From positions 1,442-21,997 of IMG/VR virus record IMGVR_UViG_3300030107_000679: a DNA stretch of 20,556 bases. The stretch is one strand, 5' to 3'. Source of the DNA: a virus. A model generated the notes under the pieces. That model searched no databases, was not told the DNA's origin, and saw only the letters and a program-made list of their open reading frames with translations. Positions 5,606-12,216 of the stretch are shown here, piece after piece; position 1 is the stretch's first letter, and every line of letters starts with the position of its first letter. A program made the translations under genes and the position numbers.

Positions 5606-7344
5606 AATATAAAATATTTATATGTTTGTTTGCCTTACTATCACTACCACTTATATTTCAAAGCCAGCCTACAGAAATACTAAAACTTAAATTCTTTGAC
5701 GCTTTTGTAGAACAAAAGGAGCCATCTAACTTTTTTACCATATTAAACTTAGATGAAAAGTTTATAGCAGATGAGGGTGGTTGGCCTTTACCCAGACAAA
5801 TATTAGCTGAGATACATGTGGATATTTTAAATGCTGGAGCTCTAGGTGTTGGGTGGGTCATATCCTTTCCACAACCAGATCGTATGGGAGGCGATGAAGT
5901 TTTTGCAGAAGTTCTAAGTTACGGTGGTTCTGTCCTTGCTATGTTTGAGAATCCAAACGGATTATATCCTCAAACCTCAGGTGTAGTTTTACTAGGTCCT
6001 GATGTAGGTGGTATGATGAGTCAGGGAGTAGTGCAGAATATTGATGTACTAAAACTGTCTGCGGATCAAGGTATTGCTACTGCTCCCGTAGACGTTGATC
6101 AGTTAGTTCGCAGAATACCACTTTTACTTAGAACTCCAGATGGCTTTGTATCAGCCTTTGGTACTGAAGTAATGAAAATGCTTGCTGGTAATAATACTTA
6201 CATTATAAAAACTAATGATAATGGTATCGAAGAAATAACCGTACAAGGTTTAGCTCCTGTAAAAACAGACAGTCTTGGTCGTAAGTGGATTAGCTGGGTC
6301 GAGACACCACAAACAACCCTAGAAGAACTTGATGTAGCTAATAAGTTTGTTTTTATTGGTGTGACAGCTAACGGTATTATGCCGCAAATTGCAACTCCGG
6401 TTGGATTATTAGAACCACACAAGATTCAAGCGGCATTATCTGAGTCAATTTTGATTCCAGATAGTCCATATATACCAGATTTTGCTTTTGCGTTGGAAAT
6501 TTTAATTTTTGCGATTTTTGTCACTCTGACGTGGCTCTCAATCAATTATCTTGGTGTGGTCAAGGGCATAAGTCTAGCTGGTGGTTTACTGCTCACCAAC
6601 GGCTTCTCAAGCGTTTTTTTAATCAAAAAGGGCATTTTATTAGATTTTACTTGGACTTTTGTATCGCAAGTGCTCACAAGCGCAACAGCTTTCTATATAA
6701 ATTATCGAAAGCAATACAAATTACGTCAGCAGATAAAAAAACAATTTGAACATTATTTAGATCCTAGACAAGTTAAACACTTACAAAAAAATCCAGAAGC
6801 ACTCAAACTTGGTGGCGAAAAAAGATACTGCACCTTTTTATTTACTGATGTGCGTGGATTTACCGCTTTATCTGAAACTTTAGAGCCTGAAGAAGTTACC
6901 CATATCATGAACAGAGCATTAACAATACAGTCTAATGCTGTAAAAAAATATGGCGGTATGGTAGATAAGTATATTGGAGATGCGATGATGGCAATATTTA
7001 ACGCACCAATAGATTTGGATCATCATGAAGATATGGCTATAGAAGCAGCACTAAAGATAATGCAGGATATGAAAGAAGCAAATATAGGTGTAGATATTGG
7101 TATTGGTATTAACAGTGGCGAAGCTTGTGTTGGTAATATGGGTAGCGACACAAGATTTGATTATAGTGCAATTGGGGATGCAGTGAATACAGCTGCAAGA
7201 CTTGAAAGTGCAACTAAAGAGGTAGGCGTAGATTTAATAATAGGGCATAACACTAAAAAATCTACTAATTTTAAGTTAGAATTACTAAAACCAATTAAAG
7301 TTAAAGGTAAAAAACACTCTTTAGCAATATATACTATAAGATAA
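5602..7344 (+). CDS. CHASE2-sensor class III adenylate/guanylate cyclase, transmembrane
   Basis: The product has 580 residues with a GTG start in a GTGA overlap with the FecR gene. An N-terminal membrane/signal segment (4-20) precedes a CHASE2 extracytoplasmic sensor domain (about 25-285) with the typical WPLPRQILAEI near 61-71 and FVFIGVTANG near 249-258. Three TM helices follow (about 294-317, 320-341, 346-367), then the linker FEHYLDPRQVKHL usual in CHASE2 cyclases, and the cyclase domain (about 405-580). Catalytic residues are present: metal-binding D416 (FTDVRGF) and D460 (KYIGDAMMA), adenine-type K456 and D526 (AIGDAVN), and transition-state N529 and R533 (NTAAR). The enzyme should make cAMP from ATP in the cytoplasm under control of a periplasmic signal. 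cAMP rather than cGMP is inferred from the Lys/Asp pair. Confidence 0.95.
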   Translation: MKYKIFICLFALLSLPLIFQSQPTEILKLKFFDAFVEQKEPSNFFTILNLDEKFIADEGGWPLPRQILAEIHVDILNAGALGVGWVISFPQPDRMGGDEVFAEVLSYGGSVLAMFENPNGLYPQTSGVVLLGPDVGGMMSQGVVQNIDVLKLSADQGIATAPVDVDQLVRRIPLLLRTPDGFVSAFGTEVMKMLAGNNTYIIKTNDNGIEEITVQGLAPVKTDSLGRKWISWVETPQTTLEELDVANKFVFIGVTANGIMPQIATPVGLLEPHKIQAALSESILIPDSPYIPDFAFALEILIFAIFVTLTWLSINYLGVVKGISLAGGLLLTNGFSSVFLIKKGILLDFTWTFVSQVLTSATAFYINYRKQYKLRQQIKKQFEHYLDPRQVKHLQKNPEALKLGGEKRYCTFLFTDVRGFTALSETLEPEEVTHIMNRALTIQSNAVKKYGGMVDKYIGDAMMAIFNAPIDLDHHEDMAIEAALKIMQDMKEANIGVDIGIGINSGEACVGNMGSDTRFDYSAIGDAVNTAARLESATKEVGVDLIIGHNTKKSTNFKLELLKPIKVKGKKHSLAIYTIR

Positions 7345-7345
7345 T

Positions 7346-7561
7346 ATGGTTAACAAAAGACTAACAGTTCAAGACGTAGCTAAAGATTTAGCTGTATCAA
7401 AAAAAGAAAACGCAGAGCGTTGGAAAACTGCTTTCAACGAGTTTGCAGATATTAAACAAGAAATTGCATCTATTAATACAACTATAAGAATGGCAACATT
7501 TGGTGTTTTTAGTTTTGTTGGTGCTTTAGCTATAGCAGTATTTACTACGGTGATATTATGA
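7346..7561 (+). CDS. Small membrane protein, XhlA-like (coiled coil plus C-terminal TM)
   Basis: The product has 71 residues and starts one base after the cyclase stop. Residues 1-48 are charged and helical (VSKKENAERWKTAFNEF, then DIKQEIASINTTI), and residues 49-71 form a single C-terminal TM helix (MATFGVFSFVGALAIAVFT...). This arrangement matches XhlA-type lysis-associated membrane proteins of phages. It ends in an ATGA overlap with the 3-TM holin gene and lies two genes before the endolysin, which fits a lysis role such as holin partner or antiholin. Sequence similarity to XhlA is by architecture only. Confidence 0.72.
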   Translation: MVNKRLTVQDVAKDLAVSKKENAERWKTAFNEFADIKQEIASINTTIRMATFGVFSFVGALAIAVFTTVIL

Positions 7562-8037
7562 AAAAATTAATAAAAGGCATTCTAGGTCAAGTAGCACCTA
7601 CTATTGGAACTGCATTAGGTGGTCCGATGGGCGGTATGGCGGGTAATATGATTGCAGATGTGCTTGGTTGTGCAAACAATCCAAAAGATATACAAACAGC
7701 AATACAAAACGCTACACCTGAACAAATGATGCAAATTAAACAAGCAGAGCAAGATTTTAAAGTAAAGATGAAAGAACTTGAGGTTGATGTATTCAAGCTT
7801 GAAACAGAAGATAAACAAAATGCAAGAGGTATGTTTAGTAAAGATTGGACAGCAAGAATTATAGGTATAGCCACTATTGGAGGTTTTTTAGGATATATAT
7901 TCTTAGTAACACTACAACCACCAGAGCAAAACTCTGAGGCTTTGATAAATCTTGTGTTGGGATATTTAGGAGGACTAGCAAGTGCCATTATTTCGTTCTA
8001 TTTTGGAGCTTCTCACTCAGGCGACAAAGGAGAGTAA
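7558..8037 (+). CDS. Phage holin of the 3-TM family (PF11351-like)
   Basis: The product has 159 residues. A glycine/alanine-rich hydrophobic N-terminus (about 4-36, with GGPMGGMAGNMIADVLG) is followed by a charged coiled coil (about 48-90, EQMMQIKQAEQDFKVKMKEL). The DWTAR motif then leads into two TM helices: IIGIATIGGFLGYIFLVTL and about 128-150 LINLVLGYLGGLASAIISF. This order matches the '3TMs' holin family first noted with gene-transfer agents. Holins form lesions in the inner membrane so the endolysin can reach the cell wall. It lies directly before the endolysin (two-base gap) and overlaps the upstream gene by ATGA. Confidence 0.88.
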   Translation: MKKLIKGILGQVAPTIGTALGGPMGGMAGNMIADVLGCANNPKDIQTAIQNATPEQMMQIKQAEQDFKVKMKELEVDVFKLETEDKQNARGMFSKDWTARIIGIATIGGFLGYIFLVTLQPPEQNSEALINLVLGYLGGLASAIISFYFGASHSGDKGE

Positions 8038-8038
8038 C

Positions 8039-8482
8039 ATGCAAATTTCAGAAGAGGGTAGGCAATTAATTAAGAAGTTTGAAGGCTGTGAATTAAATGC
8101 ATATAAATGCAGTGCAGGGGTTTGGACTATTGGATATGGTAGAACTAAAAACGTAAAAGAAGGGGATACATGTACGCAGGAACAAGCAGATAAATGGTTG
8201 GAGGAAGAGCTGCCTGTATATGGAGCATACGTAAGTGACGCAGTATTAGTGCCGCTAGATCAAAATGAATTTGATGCTTTAGTTGCTTGGACATACAACT
8301 TAGGTCCAACCAATCTGAATAACTCAACTATGTTAAAAGTTCTTAACGATAATAAAAAAGATGAGGTACCGACACAAATTAAGAGATGGAACAAAGCTGG
8401 CGGTAAAGTTTTGGAGGGATTGGAGCGAAGAAGATTAGCAGAATCTTTACTGTTTGAAGGTAAAGAATGGCATGAGGTTTAG
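8039..8482 (+). CDS. Endolysin, T4-type lysozyme (GH24 muramidase)
   Basis: The product has 147 residues from the ATG at 8039, supported by AAGGAGAG a few bases upstream; the longer frame back to 7982 only reads through the holin gene. The GH24 catalytic triad spacing E-x8-C-x5-T is seen as E15 (FEGCE), C24 (YKCSAG) and T30 (VWTIGYG). Cys in the position of T4 Asp20 is the form known from P21/RrrD-type lysozymes. Later landmarks include FDALVAWTYNLG and RWNKAGGKVLEGLERRR. It cleaves the peptidoglycan N-acetylmuramic acid to N-acetylglucosamine bond. The N-terminus lacks a signal sequence, so release depends on the holin just upstream. Confidence 0.96.
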   Translation: MQISEEGRQLIKKFEGCELNAYKCSAGVWTIGYGRTKNVKEGDTCTQEQADKWLEEELPVYGAYVSDAVLVPLDQNEFDALVAWTYNLGPTNLNNSTMLKVLNDNKKDEVPTQIKRWNKAGGKVLEGLERRRLAESLLFEGKEWHEV

Positions 8483-8485
8483 CGC

Positions 8486-10354
8486 ATGCCCTTGCAAAAA
8501 ACAGTTTTCAGACCAGGCATAAATAGAGAAGGTACCGCATACGATAACGAAGGCGGTTGGTTTGACTGCAATCTGGTCAGATTTAGAAAAGGCAGACCAG
8601 AAAAATTTGCAGGTTGGGAAAAAAATACTGATAGCACGTATTTAGGAACTGCACGAGCCTTACATGCTTGGATTGCATTAGAAGGCACGAAGTATCTTGG
8701 TATAGGTACACATCTAAAATATTATATTCAAGACGGAAGTATCTTTCATGACATAACGCCCATCAGATCTACAACTAGCGCAGGTGATGTAACATTTTCA
8801 GCAACAAATGGTAGTTCTGAAATAACTGTTACTGATACAGCTCACGGTGCGGTAAAAAATGATTTTGTTACATTTAGTGGTGCCGTATCTCTAGGTGGAA
8901 ACGTTACTGCTTCAGTTTTAAATCAGGAGTATCAGATAGATACTGTGGTAAATGCAAATAGCTATAAAGTTTTAGCAAAAGATACTTCTGGGTCTGCAAT
9001 AACAGCAAATTCTTCCGATAGTGGTAATGGCGGTTCCTCTGTAGTAGGCACATATCAAGTTAATGTTGGTTTAGATGTTTATGTACCTGGAACTGGTTGG
9101 GGACTTAATGGCTGGGGCGAGGGTGCCTTTGGTCAAGCCGCAGCTTTGTCAGATACAAACCAGTTAAGAATTTGGACACATGATAATTTTGGTGAAGATT
9201 TAATTATAAATCAAAGAAATGCAGGTATTTTTAGGTGGTTAGAATCAAACGGAACATCAACTAGGGCTGTTGAATTATCACAAGTGTCAGGAGCTAATCT
9301 TGTGCCAACAAAGGGGCTTCAAGTAATTACATCAGAGGTAGATAGACATTTAATAATCCTAGGTGCTGATCCTATTAGCGGCAGCTCTAGAACAGGCACA
9401 ATAGATCCTATGTTAGTTGCTTTTAGTGATCAAGAAAATGCGTTAGAGTTTGAGCCAAAATCTACTAATACAGCTGGTTCTCTGAGGTTATCATCTGGCT
9501 CATCCATAATTGGAGCAGTAAAATCACGACAAGAAATACTTATTTGGACTGACACTTCTTTGTATAGTATGCAGTTTATTGGTCCACCATTTACTTTTGC
9601 TATAAATCTTATTAATGAAGGCACAGGTTTAGTTGGTCCAAAAGCAGCAGTTACAGCTCCATCAGCAGTATTTTTTATGAGTTACAATAATTTTTACTTC
9701 TATAACGGGTCTGTTAATACCTTACCTTGCTCAGTCCATAATTATGTTTTTAACGATATTAATCTATCACAATCTTTTAAAATACATGCTTTTACTATAA
9801 AAGATAAAAATGAAGTGGGTTGGTTTTATTGTTCAAAGAATAGTAACACAATAGACAGATACGTTATTTACAATTATGTAGAACAAATTTGGTTTTATGG
9901 TCAGTTATCAAGAACAGCTTGGTTAGATTCAGGTATTGAAAATTACCCTAGAGCTGCCTCCAACAACTATATTTTTAGGCAAGAAATTGGTTTTGACGAC
10001 GACGGATCACCTATGACTGGTGTATTTATTGAAAGTTCAGATTTTGACTTGGGTGATGGAGAACAGTTTGCTTTTGCACGTAGAATTATACCTGATTTTA
10101 AATTTATCGAAGATGAAAACAATTGTTCTGTTAATGTAGTGGTAAAAACTAGGAACTTTCCTGGGGATAGTTTATCAACTAATTCTACAAATGAGGTAAA
10201 CAGTAGCACACAACAGTCTTTTATAAGGGCTAGAGCGAGACAAATGGCCTTACGTATTGAGTCTAATGATGATGCTGACAATAACGGTAATTTAGGCGTA
10301 GGGTGGCGTTTGGGTGCTACTAGAATAGACATAAAAGCAGACGGTAAAAGATGA
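8486..10354 (+). CDS. Large virion structural protein, probable tail nozzle / P22 gp10-like stabilisation protein
   Basis: The product has 622 residues. The opening MPLQKTVFRPGINREGT with EGGWFDCNLVRFRKGRPEKFAGWEK is a conserved start of large structural proteins in marine podoviruses and in P22 gp10-like packaged-DNA stabilisation proteins. The rest is beta-rich with repeated aromatic turns (LIIWTDTSLY-type, MSYNNFYFYNGS, GWFYCSKNSNTIDRYVIYN), as expected for a beta-propeller tail hub. An inserted Ser/Thr/Gly-rich domain lies at about 95-190 (DVTFSATNGSSEITVTDTAH). Likely role: closes the portal or forms the tail nozzle. The exact name is uncertain because it rests on the N-terminal motif and general fold pattern. 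The gene starts three bases after the endolysin stop and overlaps the next gene by ATGA. Confidence 0.75.
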   Translation: MPLQKTVFRPGINREGTAYDNEGGWFDCNLVRFRKGRPEKFAGWEKNTDSTYLGTARALHAWIALEGTKYLGIGTHLKYYIQDGSIFHDITPIRSTTSAGDVTFSATNGSSEITVTDTAHGAVKNDFVTFSGAVSLGGNVTASVLNQEYQIDTVVNANSYKVLAKDTSGSAITANSSDSGNGGSSVVGTYQVNVGLDVYVPGTGWGLNGWGEGAFGQAAALSDTNQLRIWTHDNFGEDLIINQRNAGIFRWLESNGTSTRAVELSQVSGANLVPTKGLQVITSEVDRHLIILGADPISGSSRTGTIDPMLVAFSDQENALEFEPKSTNTAGSLRLSSGSSIIGAVKSRQEILIWTDTSLYSMQFIGPPFTFAINLINEGTGLVGPKAAVTAPSAVFFMSYNNFYFYNGSVNTLPCSVHNYVFNDINLSQSFKIHAFTIKDKNEVGWFYCSKNSNTIDRYVIYNYVEQIWFYGQLSRTAWLDSGIENYPRAASNNYIFRQEIGFDDDGSPMTGVFIESSDFDLGDGEQFAFARRIIPDFKFIEDENNCSVNVVVKTRNFPGDSLSTNSTNEVNSSTQQSFIRARARQMALRIESNDDADNNGNLGVGWRLGATRIDIKADGKR

Positions 10355-10692
10355 GCAAACTGCTTCCAACGCAGTTACCATTAGCGCAATCTGAGGTAAC
10401 GCCAGAGCTTTTCAACCGCCTGATAAGATTATTAGAAATAAATTTAGGTTCAGTAAACCTTGATAATACTCGTCAAGTAAGCGAAAATGAGTTAGAAATC
10501 TTAAATTTCAATCCAGGTAGTATAATCTGGAATACAACACTTGAGGTGTTGCAGGTCTATACCGGCTCAGAATGGGTTAATATAGGCGAACCTTTAGTCA
10601 ACGAAGGACTAGAGGCAACAAGCGCACTAGGTAAAGTGACTGTTACGAATAACGGCTCTGTATCTATCAAACTTGCTAATTTTGGAAAATAA
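10351..10692 (+). CDS. Small phage structural protein, fibre-like C-terminus
   Basis: The product has 113 residues and starts in an ATGA overlap with the upstream tail gene. An N-terminal helical part (about 15-50, VTPELFNRLIRLLEINLG) is followed by the beta segment PGSIIWNTTLEVLQVYTGSEWVNI (residues about 55-78). This is a pattern seen in many phage fibre and collar proteins ('GTIIYNT...LQVYTG..W'). No catalytic motif or membrane segment is present. Its place between the large tail protein and the internal virion genes suggests a minor virion component or fibre adaptor. Identity is not established. Confidence 0.65.
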   Translation: MSKLLPTQLPLAQSEVTPELFNRLIRLLEINLGSVNLDNTRQVSENELEILNFNPGSIIWNTTLEVLQVYTGSEWVNIGEPLVNEGLEATSALGKVTVTNNGSVSIKLANFGK

Positions 10693-10694
10693 AC

Positions 10695-10709
10695 ATACTT
10701 TTTAAGTAT
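10695..10709. promoter_or_regulatory. Short perfect hairpin in the only sizeable gap of the plus-strand gene block
   Basis: ATACTT, a three-T loop and AAGTAT form a perfect six-base-pair inverted repeat within a roughly 40-base gap. The stem is mostly A-T and is not followed by a clean U-run, so it is weak as a terminator. An A/T-rich stretch (TAAAAT at 10716-10721) follows before the next gene, but no good -35 partner was found. It may be an RNA processing or stability element, or part of a promoter for the internal virion genes. Confidence 0.3.
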
Positions 10710-10731
10710 TTACGCTAAAATAACAAATACT

Positions 10732-12216
10732 ATGGAAGGAGATATGCAGGATAAATTAGCACAACCACAACTAGAGGACACACAAATAGTTCACGCCGCA
10801 CCAGGCGAGATGGTAGTTCCACCAGTTATTAGCAATACTACACAACAGTTAATCAACAAAGATATGCAAGCTGTTGGCTTAAACCCACAAGAGTATGTTG
10901 TAGGAAACGGTCAAATTAATCAATTAACTGGATTACAACAGTTTGGCTTTTTATCAAAAGTATTTAAAAAAATTAAAAATGTAGTAAAAAAAGTAGCTCC
11001 TGTAGCTGTAAGTTTTATTCCAGGCTTAGGTGCCGTTGCTAAAGGTGCTTTAACAGCAGTTGCAGGAAAGGCATCAGGTATGGATACCAAAGATGCGCTA
11101 TTAGGTGGTTTAACAGCAGGATTAGGCGCTAAGTTTGCAGGTTCTGGGATTGGATCAAAAGTTGCAGATAAAGGTATATTTGGAGGCACGTTAGGACCTA
11201 GAATAAAATCTGGTTTAGGAAATTTTTTCCAGCCGGGAGATCAAGCAACAGGAATTTTTGGAGGGCAAATTGGCCCTAACCTTAGAAGAGGTATTGGTAA
11301 TTTATTTAGTCCACAAGATTTTTTTGCCCCGCAACAACAAATGAATCCTAATGCTGGTGGTTTTGTTCAAACTAGCTATGGTGCTCCAAATTATCAATTA
11401 AGCCAAGAGGAAATGAAATACATAACGGAAAACTTTACTCCTATGGGAGAGAGTGGGCTATTTCAAGGGCCTGATGGTAAGGGATATACTCCAGACCAGA
11501 TTGTTGCAGGTTTAAGAGCATCTCAACCACAAACTCAACAGAGAGGTTTAGGATTTAATTTATTTGGTGGCACACCAGGACAAAGTAGATTGGGTTTAAT
11601 TGAAGATTTATTTAAAGGTAGGGGATCAGACCCAGTGCGATCTGAGGGTAGTTTTTTTGGTTTTGGAACTCCGGGTCCAATAAAAGGTATTGAAGATGTT
11701 ATTAAGGGACAACAGACTGGTGATTCGAGAGGCGGACTAGCAGCTTTAGCGGCTTTATATGGATTAGCTACAAAGAGAGCAGCTGAAGATAGAGTTGGTG
11801 GATTAACTGACATTAGAGCTTCAAGACGACCAGATTTAGCTGCACAGCCGGTATTTCAAGGGTTTGATTTAGGCGTAAGACCAGGAATGGCATACGGCGG
11901 TACAGCAGAAGGCAGACCAGGATTTGCAAAAGGAGGTGCGCTAAATCCAGATTTATTTGAACTAGATTACCGTCAAGTAGGTGGGCCAACAATAGGTATT
12001 GGTACAGGCACATCTGATGATATACCGGCTATGTTAAGTGATGGCGAGTATGTGTTTACCGCATCAGCTAATAATGGTGCTGGTGCTTTTGATATATCTA
12101 AATCAAAAGATTCAATCATGCTGACACCAGATGGTAAACCAAACAGAGAAAAAGGTGCTAAAAACTTAGGCACGCTTATGGATATGTTTGAAGATACTGA
12201 TAAGAGGTTATCATAA
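10732..12216 (+). CDS. Internal virion / ejection-type protein, glycine-rich
   Basis: The product has 494 residues from ATG 10732, or 490 from ATG 10744. A strong GGAAGGAG lies between the two ATGs, too close (two bases) to the second and downstream of the first, so the start is ambiguous. The N-terminus has IVHAAPGEMVVPPVI. Residues about 85-150 are Gly/Ala-rich and hydrophobic (VSFIPGLGAVAKGALTAVAG, LLGGLTAGLGAKFAGSGIG). The C-terminal part has GTGTSDDIPAMLSDGEYVF, a motif recurring in marine phage virion proteins; the 'GE-[MY]-V' element resembles the N-terminal one. The middle is rich in G, P and Q with FGG and FGFGTPG turns. Likely packaged in the capsid or ejected with DNA; this is inferred from composition and position before two similar proteins. 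Confidence 0.7.
   Translation: MEGDMQDKLAQPQLEDTQIVHAAPGEMVVPPVISNTTQQLINKDMQAVGLNPQEYVVGNGQINQLTGLQQFGFLSKVFKKIKNVVKKVAPVAVSFIPGLGAVAKGALTAVAGKASGMDTKDALLGGLTAGLGAKFAGSGIGSKVADKGIFGGTLGPRIKSGLGNFFQPGDQATGIFGGQIGPNLRRGIGNLFSPQDFFAPQQQMNPNAGGFVQTSYGAPNYQLSQEEMKYITENFTPMGESGLFQGPDGKGYTPDQIVAGLRASQPQTQQRGLGFNLFGGTPGQSRLGLIEDLFKGRGSDPVRSEGSFFGFGTPGPIKGIEDVIKGQQTGDSRGGLAALAALYGLATKRAAEDRVGGLTDIRASRRPDLAAQPVFQGFDLGVRPGMAYGGTAEGRPGFAKGGALNPDLFELDYRQVGGPTIGIGTGTSDDIPAMLSDGEYVFTASANNGAGAFDISKSKDSIMLTPDGKPNREKGAKNLGTLMDMFEDTDKRLS

Noticed and set aside
2609-7344. A chromosomal csg operon, i.e. the window being bacterial.
   Set aside because: Both sides are phage genes in the same direction and packing (fibre with S74 domain; holin, endolysin, tail and internal virion proteins), and composition looks alike throughout.
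7587-7988. Minus-strand 133-residue open frame opposite the holin gene.
   Set aside because: Its hydrophobic, Cys/Ser-rich make-up is the expected complement of the holin; no start signal.
10695-10709. Rho-independent terminator.
   Set aside because: Stem is short and A/T-rich and lacks a following T-run.
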